From Methanothrix sp. (GTDB lineage: Archaea; Halobacteriota; Methanosarcinia; Methanotrichales; Methanotrichaceae), in assembly GCF_026419855.1 (NCBI RefSeq), contig NZ_JAOAKP010000001.1, forward strand, positions 1 through 64,000: a stretch of DNA of 64,000 nt, in the 5' to 3' direction. The notes beneath the pieces were generated by a model. The model was not told where the DNA came from, did not search any database, and saw only the letters and a list, made by a program, of their open reading frames with translations. How positions within the stretch are numbered: the first letter of the stretch is position 1; each line of letters starts with the position of its first letter. Position numbers and translations under genes: made by a program. Of the stretch, positions 24,607 through 33,874 are shown in pieces.

Positions 24607-25443
24607 TCACTCTTTTCTGAACGCTGCTCTCATCTCGGATCTGATGAGATCCAGGCCGCCGACCCGCATGCTCCATCTCACGATATCGACGGAGATATTC
24701 AGAAGCGGTTTGAAGAGATCGAGAACCTCATCCTCAGTGAAGTAATGCGTGACCGTCCCATCCCCCCGGATGAAGGTCCCCTCCTCGATCTCCTCTCCTC
24801 CAGCTCTGAGATCATCGAACGAGAATCCCCTGAAGAAAACCATGCCGCCCTTGCGTGTGACCCGTATGATCTCCCCGGCCATCACAGATCTCTGCGGCCT
24901 GACCAGATGCCCCACGACATGGAAGGCGAAGACCGCATCGAATGCCTCATCCCTGAACGGTAGATGCCTGCCGTCAGCTGCTATAAACTCCAGATCCCCG
25001 TGGAGTTCTTTTGAGGATGGGTTTCCGATATCACCTCTCTTATCGAAGGTGAAGAATAAATTTTCTTTAATCGATCTCGAAAGCCTGAGCGCCCCTGGGG
25101 ATACATCGATGGCCACGATGCGCCATCCCCTGCCGACCATCCCCCGAAGAGTCTTCCCGCTCCCACAGCCTAGCTCGAGGACTCTTGAGCCACAGGGAAG
25201 CTCAGGGATGTCCCGTGTGATGCCTCCCCACGATCTCCCACTCCGGAGGTAGAACTGATCCCAGCTATCGCGCAGGTTCGTGCAGTTTGGCTCTGCATGC
25301 CTCTCCGGCGCGCTCCTGCATACCCCGGGCGACCGGATTGGAGAAGCTGACGCATTCGATGGCATTGCCGGATCTGAGAGATCTGGATTTGCAGGCCGCA
25401 TCATCTCATGCAGCTGGCTGGCCAAGCTTTTTGTCCTCTGCAT
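24607..25443 (-). CDS. SAM-dependent methyltransferase (class I, type 11-like)
   Basis: A Rossmann methyltransferase core is evident. The SAM-binding glycine motif is VLELGCGSGKT; the acidic loop follows in RIVAIDVSPGALRLS; IAADGRHLPFRDEAFDAVFAFHVVGHL is the usual motif III/IV area. The substrate is unknown. The first 55 residues are Pro/Ser-rich and poorly structured, so the real start may be downstream of 25443. There is no membrane segment. It is divergently arranged with the ADP-ribosylglycohydrolase gene, with only 14 bases between the two start codons. Confidence 0.75.
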   Translation of the reverse strand: MQRTKSLASQLHEMMRPANPDLSDPAMPSNASASPIRSPGVCRSAPERHAEPNCTNLRDSWDQFYLRSGRSWGGITRDIPELPCGSRVLELGCGSGKTLRGMVGRGWRIVAIDVSPGALRLSRSIKENLFFTFDKRGDIGNPSSKELHGDLEFIAADGRHLPFRDEAFDAVFAFHVVGHLVRPQRSVMAGEIIRVTRKGGMVFFRGFSFDDLRAGGEEIEEGTFIRGDGTVTHYFTEDEVLDLFKPLLNISVDIVRWSMRVGGLDLIRSEMRAAFRKE

Positions 25444-25457
25444 TTTAATTTAACAGC

Positions 25458-26417
25458 ATGGATCTTCTCGATAAGTTTATCGGTTCACTTCTCGGATCCG
25501 CGGTCGGCGATGCTCTCGGAATGCCTCTCGAGGGTTTCTCAGCTCTGGAGATACAGCGAGCATTTGGAAGGGTTGTCGATATGCTTCCTGCACCTGAGCA
25601 TCACTTCCATCACGGGCTCCAGGCTGGCCAGTACACAGACGATACTGAGGAGACCCTGATCCTGGCGGAGTCGATCATCGAGGCTCAGGGCTTCTCGGGT
25701 GATGTTTTTGCTGAGCATCTGATCAGATGGGGGTCCAAATGGATACTCGACGAGAGGCTCAACAGGGGTGTGGGGATCACAACAAGATCCGCGATAGAGA
25801 ACATGCTCTCAGGAAAGCCCTGGCAGGATGCCGGTGTCGGTATAGAGACCTGCGGGGCGGCGATGAGGGCTGCGCCGATCGGCCTCGTCTACCACTGGGA
25901 TCTGAGCATGGTATCCAGGTACTCCGAGCTGCAGAGCATCGTCACCCACAGAAGCCGTGCAGCTAGGGCGGGAGCTGTTGCGGTCGCTGTTGGTGTTGCT
26001 CTATCTCTTCTCGATCTCCCGCGCATTAGGATCCTGGAGGTATCAACCGAGATGGCCTCCAGGATCTCCCCCGAGCTCGGAAGGAAGCTGGAGGAGGTGA
26101 GGGTGATTCTCCAGGCCGACAGAAATCCATCAGATGCGCTGGAGCTGCTGGGCACATCCCCGGCTGTGCATGATGCCGTGCCCTCTGCGTTCTACTGCTT
26201 TGTGCGCCTGGATCCGGAGGATGCTCTTGTGGAGGCAGTCAATGCTGGCGGTGATACAGATTCTGTGGCATCGATGACAGGAGCACTTGCAGGCGCCCGG
26301 TACGGGACCTCATGGATACCTGAGCGGTGGCTGTCGCATCTGGAGAACAGAGATAGGATCGAGGAGCTGGGAAGAGATCTCGGCCGGCTCAGCCTCAGGC
26401 TCTCCGGCAGATTCTAG
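25458..26417 (+). CDS. ADP-ribosylglycohydrolase family protein
   Basis: The product of 319 residues has the DraG/ARH fold signatures: GSAVGDALGMPLEG near residue 13, the metal-binding YTDDTEE at 59-65 and GGDTDSVASMTGAL at 264-277. These Asp and Thr residues bind two Mg2+ ions that hydrolyse N- or O-linked ADP-ribose. The target, protein or small molecule, cannot be read from sequence, and no matching ADP-ribosyltransferase is seen nearby. The ATG follows an A/T-rich block with no ribosome-binding site, so the message may be leaderless. Confidence 0.88.
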   Translation: MDLLDKFIGSLLGSAVGDALGMPLEGFSALEIQRAFGRVVDMLPAPEHHFHHGLQAGQYTDDTEETLILAESIIEAQGFSGDVFAEHLIRWGSKWILDERLNRGVGITTRSAIENMLSGKPWQDAGVGIETCGAAMRAAPIGLVYHWDLSMVSRYSELQSIVTHRSRAARAGAVAVAVGVALSLLDLPRIRILEVSTEMASRISPELGRKLEEVRVILQADRNPSDALELLGTSPAVHDAVPSAFYCFVRLDPEDALVEAVNAGGDTDSVASMTGALAGARYGTSWIPERWLSHLENRDRIEELGRDLGRLSLRLSGRF

Positions 26418-26426
26418 CGCCGCAGA

Positions 26427-26434
26427 TTTATATC
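26427..26434 (+). promoter_or_regulatory. TATA box of argC
   Basis: TTTATATC is centred about 27 bases before the argC ATG at 26457. This spacing would place the transcription start at or next to the ATG, so argC is probably made from a leaderless mRNA. No Shine-Dalgarno sequence is present. Confidence 0.55.
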
Positions 26435-26456
26435 AGCAGAGAGCTCCTCACGCAGC

Positions 26457-27482
26457 ATGATAGACATAGGAATAGTCGGCGGTTCTGGCTATACGGGTGG
26501 TGAGCTGCTCCGCCTTCTCTCCGTGCATCCATCTGCAAATGTCGTCTGCGTCACATCCAGAAAGCTTGCTGGAAAGCCAGTCGTTTCAGTCCATCAGCAT
26601 CTCAGAGGCATGCTCGATCTGAGGTTCGAGGCACCATCGCCTTCCGAGATCGCCCAGAGATGTGATGTTGTGTTCACAGCTGTGCCCCATGGAACTGCGA
26701 TGGACTGGGTTCCGGAGCTGCTTGATAACGGCGCAAAGGTGATAGATCTGAGCGCCGACTACAGGCTGCCCGTGGATGTCTTCGAGAAGACCTACGGGAT
26801 AAAGCACAGGGCGCCGAGGGACGCCGTCTTCGGCCTGCCGGAGCTGCACCCAGAAGTTTCAGGCGCATCTCTTGTGGGAAATCCGGGGTGCTATCCCACA
26901 GGCGCTACGCTGGCTGTCGCGCCATTGGCGAAGGCGGGGATGATAGACCGCGTGATCTTCGATTCCAAGTCGGGGATATCAGGTGCTGGTGCCGAGCCAA
27001 CTGAGACCAGCCACTATCCGAACCTGGCCGAGAACATAAGGTGCTACAGGGTGACGAACCACAGGCACGTGCCTGAGATAAAGCAGGAGCTCTCCAGGCT
27101 CCAGAGCGATATCAGGATCAGCTTCACGCCGCATGTTATACCGGCAGTTCGCGGCATTCTGACAACAGCTCATGTGTTCGTGAAGGATACGTTCTCAGAT
27201 AAGATACAGGACAGGGAGTTTGTGTCAAAACTGTACAGCGATTTCTACAGAAACGCCAGGTTCGTGAGGCTTGTGGATGGCGTGCCGATGCTGGGCAACG
27301 TCCGCTGCTCGAACTTCTGCGATATCGGCTTTGAGATCGAGAGGAACAGCGACCGCATAGTTGTAATATCTGCGATAGATAACCTGGTCAAGGGCGCCTC
27401 CGGCCAGGCGATCCAGAACATGAACCTGATGATGGGCCTGGATGAGACAGCAGGTCTCTGGTTCCCAGGCGGTGCTCCGTGA
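26457..27482 (+). CDS. argC: N-acetyl-gamma-glutamyl-phosphate reductase
   Basis: Third enzyme of arginine synthesis, reducing N-acetylglutamyl-5-phosphate with NADPH. The nucleotide-binding GGSGYTGGEL is at residues 8-17 and the catalytic Cys145 lies in GNPGCYPTG. The C-terminal part includes the conserved SGISGAGAEPT and HRHVPEIKQEL. Its 341 residues are normal. It is followed by a CBS-domain gene and argJ, forming an arginine cluster. Confidence 0.95.
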   Translation: MIDIGIVGGSGYTGGELLRLLSVHPSANVVCVTSRKLAGKPVVSVHQHLRGMLDLRFEAPSPSEIAQRCDVVFTAVPHGTAMDWVPELLDNGAKVIDLSADYRLPVDVFEKTYGIKHRAPRDAVFGLPELHPEVSGASLVGNPGCYPTGATLAVAPLAKAGMIDRVIFDSKSGISGAGAEPTETSHYPNLAENIRCYRVTNHRHVPEIKQELSRLQSDIRISFTPHVIPAVRGILTTAHVFVKDTFSDKIQDREFVSKLYSDFYRNARFVRLVDGVPMLGNVRCSNFCDIGFEIERNSDRIVVISAIDNLVKGASGQAIQNMNLMMGLDETAGLWFPGGAP

Positions 27483-27592
27483 TTGTATCGCCAGGGTTGC
27501 TGAATTCATACCTGGATTGCAGGATAAAACGATGAGCAACATCACATAGACGCCACAGCACCCTGGCAAATACCCTGGCTGGAGAGGTCACA

Positions 27593-28069
27593 ATGCTCGT
27601 TAAGGACATCATGAACAGAAATCCTGTCACCTGCCAGGCGAGCGATCCGATAGCAGAGGCAGCTCGCCTTCTCAGGGAGAACAGGATAAGTGGCATGCCC
27701 GTGCTCGATGGGGATGAGCTTGTGGGTGTGGTATCCGAATCAGATCTCCTGAGGATCCTCTCTACAAAGGATGACCGCGGAGAGCTCTGGCTTCCGAGCC
27801 CCTTCGAGATATTTGAGATCCCGGTGAGAGATGTGATACGCTGGGAGCGCATGAAGCGCTCGCTGGATGAGATAACAAAGATGCGCGTCTCGGATGTCAT
27901 GAGCAGGAAGCCCATAACAGTAAGTCCGGATGCATCTATAGAGGAAGCTGCAGCGATAATGACGAAGCACAGAATAAACAGGCTTCCGGTAGTCGAGGGC
28001 TCCAGGCTGGTGGGTATATTGACCCGCGGCGATATCATAAGCGGTCTGGGCTCAGCGGAGGTATCATGA
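27593..28069 (+). CDS. Two-CBS-domain protein
   Basis: The product of 158 residues has two CBS motifs: DIMNRNPVTCQASDPIAEAARLL at residues 4-26 and VSDVMSRKPITVSPDASIEEAAAIM at about 100-124. Pairs of CBS domains bind adenine nucleotides or similar ligands and act as sensors. There is no catalytic domain. Its stop overlaps the argJ start (ATGA), so it is tightly coupled to argJ. A role in sensing energy state for arginine synthesis is only a guess from location. Confidence 0.9.
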   Translation: MLVKDIMNRNPVTCQASDPIAEAARLLRENRISGMPVLDGDELVGVVSESDLLRILSTKDDRGELWLPSPFEIFEIPVRDVIRWERMKRSLDEITKMRVSDVMSRKPITVSPDASIEEAAAIMTKHRINRLPVVEGSRLVGILTRGDIISGLGSAEVS

Positions 28070-29232
28070 AAGAGATCGATGGCGGTATATGTGCTGTGCC
28101 GGGCGTGCGGGCCTGCGGCGTGAAGCGCGGGAGGTACGGCGTCGCGATGATAGCATGCTCCGGATATGCAGCTGGTGTCTTCACGAGAAACAGGGTAAGA
28201 GCTGCGCCGATAGAGGTGACCGTCGACCATCTAAGAAGATCCGGAGGGAGAATTGAGGGTATAATCGCGAACAGCGGGTCTGCAAATGCATACACAGGCG
28301 TGCGCGGCATCAGGGATGCGGAGAGGATGGCCGGCATAATGTCTGGGATTCTTGGATGCAGCCCTGAGATGATCGGCGTCGCATCGACTGGCGTCATAGG
28401 CCGCTACCTGGATCTCGATCTGATCTCCTCGCTCGCAGATGAGGCTGCACCAGCGCTCCGATCAGGCCCAGACGCGAGCAGGGAGGCTGCGCAGGCGATA
28501 ATGACGACCGATACAAGAGTCAAAGAGGTCGCTGTAGAGCATGATGGATTTCGCATTGGAGGGATATGCAAGGGCGCGGGCATGATAGAGCCTGATATGG
28601 CGACGATGCTGGCGTTCATCTACACAGATGCTGATGCAGGCCCGGATCTCTACAGATTCTTAAAAGACGCAGTGGATGTGAGCTTCAACATGCTGACAGT
28701 CGATGGAGACACAAGCACAAACGATACTGTGCTCCTGACCAGCACCCGGGCGGTGGAATGCAATCCAGAGTCATTCAGAGAGGCTCTGGAGCATGTTTGC
28801 GTGAGCCTGGCCAGGATGATCGCCAGGGACGGCGAGGGCGCGACGAAGGCGATGGAGGTTGAGGTCACAGGCGCGGCATCCAGCGAGGATGCGCGGAGGG
28901 CTGCGAAGAGCATAGCGAGGAGCAATCTCGTTAAGGCAGCACTCTACGGCGAGGATCCGAACTGGGGGAGGATCGTGTGCGCTGCCGGTCGGTCTGGGGC
29001 TGAGTTCGACCCCTCGAGGATATCCTTAAGAATGAGTTCGAGGAGCGGCTCCGTGCTGCTTGTGGATCGCGGGATCATAGTCGATGGTGTTCTGGATGAG
29101 GCGAAGAAGGTCATGTCCTGCGATGAGATCTTCATACACTTAGACCTCGGCGCGGGATCCGCGAGCGCCCGCGGCTTCGGATGCGATCTGACCCATGAGT
29201 ATGTGAACATCAACGCGAAGTACACGACTTAG
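28066..29232 (+). CDS. argJ: Glutamate N-acetyltransferase (ornithine acetyltransferase)
   Basis: Transfers the acetyl group of N-acetylornithine to glutamate, closing the acetyl cycle of arginine synthesis. The protein autocleaves before Thr180 in the motif ATMLAF (179-184), giving alpha and beta chains. The oxyanion-hole region is ASTGVIGRYL near 107. The glycine-rich KGAGMIEPDMATML is the family hallmark. Its 388 residues are normal. It starts inside the CBS gene's stop region. Whether it is mono- or bifunctional cannot be read from sequence. Confidence 0.94.
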   Translation: MKEIDGGICAVPGVRACGVKRGRYGVAMIACSGYAAGVFTRNRVRAAPIEVTVDHLRRSGGRIEGIIANSGSANAYTGVRGIRDAERMAGIMSGILGCSPEMIGVASTGVIGRYLDLDLISSLADEAAPALRSGPDASREAAQAIMTTDTRVKEVAVEHDGFRIGGICKGAGMIEPDMATMLAFIYTDADAGPDLYRFLKDAVDVSFNMLTVDGDTSTNDTVLLTSTRAVECNPESFREALEHVCVSLARMIARDGEGATKAMEVEVTGAASSEDARRAAKSIARSNLVKAALYGEDPNWGRIVCAAGRSGAEFDPSRISLRMSSRSGSVLLVDRGIIVDGVLDEAKKVMSCDEIFIHLDLGAGSASARGFGCDLTHEYVNINAKYTT

Positions 29233-29423
29233 AGCGGAATGGGGCATCATCAGTCAACTACCCGATCTGAGACAGGAGTTTCCGCTACTCTGCACCCCAG
29301 AAGATCTATGAACTGACAGTATACTGGGTAGCCCTCCTTTGTGAGATGATCTGAATGGGCGGATCCGCAGATGTGTTTATCCCAGAGCAATGTGCGATGC
29401 AGGATAATGATACCTATCCATGT

Positions 29424-29599
29424 GTCATCGGTTAAGGCCGATCGGTGAAAGAATCAATCAACAATCTTTACATTGGTATTATATCGAAGTTAATCATTGT
29501 GACTATTGCTATTGGTGTCATAAAGCGGCACGATACTTGTAGTTGCAAATTGTTAAATATACATCGCATTATGTTGCATGCGGGTCCTTAACTGATGAC
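29424..29599 (+). repeat. MITE-like element family B, copy 1
   Basis: A 176-bp AT-rich element with 14-bp terminal inverted repeats: GTCATCGGTTAAGG on the left, and CCTTAACTGATGAC on the right with one change. Internal blocks TAATCATTGTGACTATTGCTA and AGTTGCAAATTGTTAAATA recur in full or in part in the copies at 47287 and 56904. It carries no gene. It sits in the 410-bp gap between argJ and the pentapeptide-repeat gene; the rest of that gap shows nothing recognisable. Confidence 0.85.
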
Positions 29600-29642
29600 C
29601 AATGCACCACTGTTATGCTAGAGTCCATATCCTGTTCGCCCA

Positions 29643-31079
29643 CTACCTTATCATCACCCTCCCCAGGCTGACCAGAAACAGTGAAAGGAAGAACCACCCC
29701 AGGACTCCTTCCAGGATCACAAGGTACCTGTAGATGCCGGAGGGCCTGAAGTCCACGCTGCTTGTGGAGTAGAGATACACCAGCGCGCTGAAGTAAATGC
29801 TCTCATGGAGTGATGCGGGTGTTCCCTCAGCCGGCAAATCCTCCTTAAGACGCTCCGGATTTTCTTTCACAGACTGCCTGTGTATGCCCTTCCCGAGGTA
29901 GAAGACCATGCCAAACAATGCCATCACCACGATCGACCAGACGAAGGGATAGCTCGGCCTGACCCCGTAACCACATGTTATCCATGCGAGGTAATCGATG
30001 ATCCTGCCCCAGCCGAAAGGCTTTCTGCGCTGTGCTTCTCTTCTGTAATCGTAGTAGCAGTCGTCAGCATCCTCAAACCACTCCAGATCCTGGTAGTTCT
30101 TGACCAGAGCGAGATAGGTTGCGCCGTCGTAGAGGAGATGATCCTTTATTTGGGACCATGGTGCTGTGATCCTTCTGAACTCAGCGCCTTTCAGGTTTAT
30201 CCTTGACGCGCTCCCGAATGTTGTGTTATCCAGAACAAACGCATCGATGCGTGCGCTGTTCAGGTTGAGATCGCCCATGAAATGTGTGCCTGCGAAGTTT
30301 GCGAGACCCTCGAACTGTGTCAGCCCGAAGATCGCATCGCCCTCGAATGTGATATCGCCAAAGTAAACAGCCTTATCAAATCTCGCAAGGGCGAAGTTCG
30401 CATCACCCCGGAACACAGAGCCATCAAAAGATGTGTATCCGGCGAAGCTCGACATGCCAAAGTTCGCGTCCTCGTCGAACTCTGTGCTCATGAAGCCAGC
30501 CCCGTCGCCAAACTTCGTGTTCAGGCAGAGGAAATCCCCGGAGATTCTGGCCCCGTAAAAATCAGCAAACCCCTGGAATGCCGAGCTTGAAATGTGCAGC
30601 CCTCCAAGAAATGCGCTCTCGGCAAAGTACCCGTAGTCGTCAAAGGCTGTGAAGTTCATCTCGGCAGCTCCCGAGAACCTGGATCCGGAGAAGCTTGCAT
30701 CACCCTTGAAGTGAGCACCATCGAAGCTTGCATCGCCCGAGACCTCGATCCGATCGAAGATCGCGCCCTGGGAGAACACAGCGGATGCGAAAATGAGATC
30801 GCCGATCCTTGTACCGGTTAGGTTCGCATCATCCTCAAACACCAGTCCGCTGAGGTCTGCATCGCCCATCTCTGAGTTCGTGATGACAAACTCCCTTCTC
30901 ACAATCTTCGGCTCTATTCCGGAGAGGTTCAGGGATCCTGAGACGGTGACACCATCAAGAACAACAGACTCCCCAGAGATCACCTTATGCATGATATCAT
31001 CAGCCGCGATTGTAATAGCAGACGAATCAGATGTCATGCTGATCAGCAGAAGAATCAAAATCCTGAGCCGGCAGATCAT
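29643..31079 (-). CDS. Secreted/membrane pentapeptide-repeat protein with C-terminal channel-like membrane region
   Basis: The product of 478 residues starts with a signal peptide (ICRLRILILLLISMTSDSSA). A long array of A(D/N)FxG-like pentapeptides (DANLTGTRIGDLIFASAVF, GDASFDGAHFKGDASFSGSRF and on) spans about residues 50-300 and would form a right-handed beta-helix. About residues 365-478 hold two or three membrane helices (FVWSIVVMALFGMVFYLG and YLVILEGVLGWFFLSLFLVSLG). A loop between them (SIYFSALVYLYSTSSVDFRPSG) has the position of an ion-channel pore but no TxGYG filter. The function is unknown; it may be a surface sensor or channel. Confidence 0.8.
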   Translation of the reverse strand: MICRLRILILLLISMTSDSSAITIAADDIMHKVISGESVVLDGVTVSGSLNLSGIEPKIVRREFVITNSEMGDADLSGLVFEDDANLTGTRIGDLIFASAVFSQGAIFDRIEVSGDASFDGAHFKGDASFSGSRFSGAAEMNFTAFDDYGYFAESAFLGGLHISSSAFQGFADFYGARISGDFLCLNTKFGDGAGFMSTEFDEDANFGMSSFAGYTSFDGSVFRGDANFALARFDKAVYFGDITFEGDAIFGLTQFEGLANFAGTHFMGDLNLNSARIDAFVLDNTTFGSASRINLKGAEFRRITAPWSQIKDHLLYDGATYLALVKNYQDLEWFEDADDCYYDYRREAQRRKPFGWGRIIDYLAWITCGYGVRPSYPFVWSIVVMALFGMVFYLGKGIHRQSVKENPERLKEDLPAEGTPASLHESIYFSALVYLYSTSSVDFRPSGIYRYLVILEGVLGWFFLSLFLVSLGRVMIR

Positions 31080-31472
31080 CTTTTATTAAGTGACCGGCAA
31101 CCTATCTAAATCTGCCGGAATGTGCAGCGAGCGATCGCAGTTTCAGCCTTTCGGTATTCATCTACTGTCGCAGGCGGGGTTTTCATCATATCCACATCGT
31201 GGGTAGTCTACCTATGGCGTGTGGATAAACGCAAAAGCAATAGATTCAGGCGATTCGTAGCCATCACCCAACGGAGAACGTCATACAGAGATTAACAGAC
31301 CTCTGTGCCTCGATTTCGAGGCTGATATCGTCCAAAATAAACACATTTGGGGAAGCCAGCCCATTGGGATCAACTCAAGAAAGGTAGAGTACCCACATCG
31401 TGCTGCACCTGGGATCGCGAAGTGCGAAGGTGCGGTGGCCGCCGAATAGGAGGATCTGGGGCATACATCATC
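31080..31472. other. Gene-free stretch
   Basis: No open reading frame with convincing coding character was seen on either strand. A short AT-rich start (TTTTATTAAGTGACC) next to the pentapeptide-repeat gene probably holds that gene's promoter. Otherwise no repeats matching the other families were recognised. Confidence 0.4.
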
Positions 31473-32090
31473 TCAGAGCATCGATGCCCCTGCCATCAAC
31501 GCGCCGGATACTAAGGGTATTGTGAAGTTATCATCCACCGACCTGCCTTTTACGAAGATCGCCACCGAGTCAGCAAGGGTCGCACCTGCAGCACCTGCCA
31601 GGTATACATGCGGTGGAAGGTGAGTGAAGCCGGCGGAGAGAACGCCCAGAAGCACGCATACAGCGAGCATAACAGCTGCAACAACCCGCGGCTTTCTCTT
31701 CCGTGGAGCGCTGGAATCACGCACGTTTGATCCCACGACGACAGATCCGACGATGCCGCTGGCCGCGTCGCCTATGCAGAGCATGAGTATGGCGAGAGCT
31801 GCAATCATCTCGCTGAAAAGAATCACAGTCAAAAGACATCCTGATATGTAAAAGAAATAGCCTGCCACACGCCCCTGCTCGCTCTCCCTGACTTCGGGAA
31901 GCTGTATCATCCCTCTGAGCCTGAGCGCCTCCAGGACGACCGCAACAAGCAGTGCTGTGGCGACAAACCCAACCGTTGTGCACCAGCCAGCCTTGAGTAG
32001 GAGGATCGGCACGGACAGGCCGGTGAGATGGATGGACTTCCTTCTGATCTCCCTGATCAGACATGCGCGCCAGTTCTCGGCTGCCATCAT
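31473..32090 (-). CDS. Diacylglycerol/polyprenol kinase-like membrane protein (SEC59/DgkA2 type)
   Basis: The product of 205 residues has about six membrane helices and the family signatures REIRRKSIHLTGLSVPILLL at the start, GDAASGIVGSVVVG in the middle and SVDDNFTIPLVSGALM at the end. Relatives use CTP to phosphorylate dolichol, phytol or diacylglycerol at the membrane. In an archaeon a polyprenol or archaeol-type lipid is the likely substrate, which is inferred. It starts within the end of glyS (ATGA overlap) and is co-transcribed with it. Confidence 0.8.
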   Translation of the reverse strand: MMAAENWRACLIREIRRKSIHLTGLSVPILLLKAGWCTTVGFVATALLVAVVLEALRLRGMIQLPEVRESEQGRVAGYFFYISGCLLTVILFSEMIAALAILMLCIGDAASGIVGSVVVGSNVRDSSAPRKRKPRVVAAVMLAVCVLLGVLSAGFTHLPPHVYLAGAAGATLADSVAIFVKGRSVDDNFTIPLVSGALMAGASML

Positions 32091-33820
32091 GCTTTCACAG
32101 GTGCACCGGCCTCTGAGAAGCAGAGAGCTCCGGACAGAAGGTCCCTGATGACACCAACCGCTCTATCTTCTCTGATCCTGATCTGCTGCATCGTGTCCCT
32201 GTCCCGCACTGTGACCGTTCCGTCCTCAAGCGTCTGGTAATCGACGGTGATGCAGTACGGTGTCCCGATCTCATCGTTTCGCCTGTACCTCCGCCCGATG
32301 GATCCGGATGTGTCGAACTCCGCGAGCATGCCGCATCTTCTGAACGCATCGAAGAGCCTCCTTGCAGGCTCGACCAGCTCCTCCTTGTCCATGAGTGGGA
32401 GAACCGCGACATCCACAGGGGATATGCCGGGCAGGAACCTCAGTACCACCCTTGTCTCGCCCTCCACAGGCTCTTCGTGATAAGAATGCTCTAGCACTGT
32501 GTACAGGATCCTGTCTATCCCGAAGGAGGGCTCTATGACATGCGGCACCACCTCCTCGCCGCGTATCTCCTCCTCGATCTCCTCCACAGATACAAGGCTC
32601 CTCTCAATCTCGTACGTCTCGCCGTCAACTGTGACCTTTATGGTATCATCTTTGAGATCCGAGAGATCCATCGCCTGTAGTGCCTCAGCTATCGCCTTCG
32701 CCCTGCCCTTGAATCTGGGCCCCAGCGCCTTCATATCAGGCTTTACAGCGACCCTTTTGCGCCTGACAGGCTCAGGGTAGTGGACGAACACGCTCAGATT
32801 CGCCTTGCTCAGCGCCATGTGTGATCTGAGATCGTAGTCCGTGCGGTCTGCTATGCCGACGATCTCTATCCAGCCGAGACGGTCGAGCAGGACCTCTGCA
32901 TCCCAGCAGTCAGCTGCGTAATGCGCCATCTCATCCGCCTTGTGCTGCCTGAACCGGAGGCGCTCCCTGTCAACACCAACAGCCACCAGGTACTCATAGG
33001 TCCTTGCAACGAAGTATGCAAGGATCTCGTGTGCTATGATCCCCCGCTCCACAGCCTCTCCGACTGTCATCTCCTCGACCTGGCCGCGCTCCTGTGCCTC
33101 TCTGGAGTAAAGCCTCAGCCGGATATCTTTAACCTCAGAGAAGCGCGGATGCCGCCTGTTCCTGGGATCTATGAAGACCTCGGCCTCTGCCTGGCTGAAC
33201 TCCCTGAGCCTTATAACCCCCTGCCTCGGGGATATTTCATTCCTGTAGGACCTCCCGATCTGGACAGCGCCGAACGGCAGAGAGTCACGGTAGTACCTGA
33301 GAAGCCTCTGGAAGTTTATGAACATTCCCTGCGCGGTCTCAGGCCTTAGGTAGCCTGGGTGCCGGTTGCCAGGACCGATCGCAGTTCTGAACATCAGATT
33401 GAACTCGTACACCTCAGAGAGTTCACCACCACACTCCGGGCAGGTGATATCGTTCTCCTTCATAACTCTGTATATCTCCTCCGCTGAGAGCGCGTCGGGG
33501 ACCTCCACGATGTGCTTTATGAGATGATCCGCCCTGTAGATCTCCTTGCACTCCTTGCACTCTGTTAGAGGATCGGAGAAGCCGCTCAGATGGCCTGATG
33601 CCCTGAATACCTCCTCGATGCCTATTGTCGGGCACTCGATCTCTGCGAACCCCTCTCCTATTACAAAGAACCTCCTCCAGATATCCTCTATCCTCCTCTT
33701 CAGCCTGGCTCCGAGAGGACCATAGTCGTAGAAGCCAGCAGCACCACCGTAGAGCTCGAAGGACGGCCACATGAAGCCACGTCTTCTCGCCAGCTCGGTC
33801 ACCTGCTCGTACCTGTCCAT
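32087..33820 (-). CDS. glyS: Glycyl-tRNA synthetase
   Basis: A class II alpha2-type synthetase of 577 residues that charges tRNA-Gly. Motif 2 is seen around GAVQIGRSYRNEISPRQGVIRLREFSQAEAEVF and motif 3 near EPSFGIDRILYTVLEHSY. Zinc-type cysteines (CKECKEIY, CPECGGELSE) lie in the archaeal insertion around residues 85-145. The C-terminal anticodon-binding domain includes VAVLPLMDKEELVEPARRLFDAFRRCG. ATG 33820 has GGAGGAT at good spacing. A TATA-like TTAAATTATC lies about 35 bases upstream on the same strand. Confidence 0.96.
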   Translation of the reverse strand: MDRYEQVTELARRRGFMWPSFELYGGAAGFYDYGPLGARLKRRIEDIWRRFFVIGEGFAEIECPTIGIEEVFRASGHLSGFSDPLTECKECKEIYRADHLIKHIVEVPDALSAEEIYRVMKENDITCPECGGELSEVYEFNLMFRTAIGPGNRHPGYLRPETAQGMFINFQRLLRYYRDSLPFGAVQIGRSYRNEISPRQGVIRLREFSQAEAEVFIDPRNRRHPRFSEVKDIRLRLYSREAQERGQVEEMTVGEAVERGIIAHEILAYFVARTYEYLVAVGVDRERLRFRQHKADEMAHYAADCWDAEVLLDRLGWIEIVGIADRTDYDLRSHMALSKANLSVFVHYPEPVRRKRVAVKPDMKALGPRFKGRAKAIAEALQAMDLSDLKDDTIKVTVDGETYEIERSLVSVEEIEEEIRGEEVVPHVIEPSFGIDRILYTVLEHSYHEEPVEGETRVVLRFLPGISPVDVAVLPLMDKEELVEPARRLFDAFRRCGMLAEFDTSGSIGRRYRRNDEIGTPYCITVDYQTLEDGTVTVRDRDTMQQIRIREDRAVGVIRDLLSGALCFSEAGAPVKA

Positions 33821-33851
33821 ACCAAAATCCTCCGATGGTAGGATCTCACGT

Positions 33852-33862
33852 GATAATTTAAC
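33852..33862 (-). promoter_or_regulatory. TATA-like box of glyS
   Basis: On the minus strand the sequence GTTAAATTATC lies 32-42 bases before the glyS ATG, giving room for a short leader that contains the GGAGGAT ribosome-binding site. The assignment rests on position and composition only. Confidence 0.45.
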
Positions 33863-33874
33863 CTTTATCCTGAG

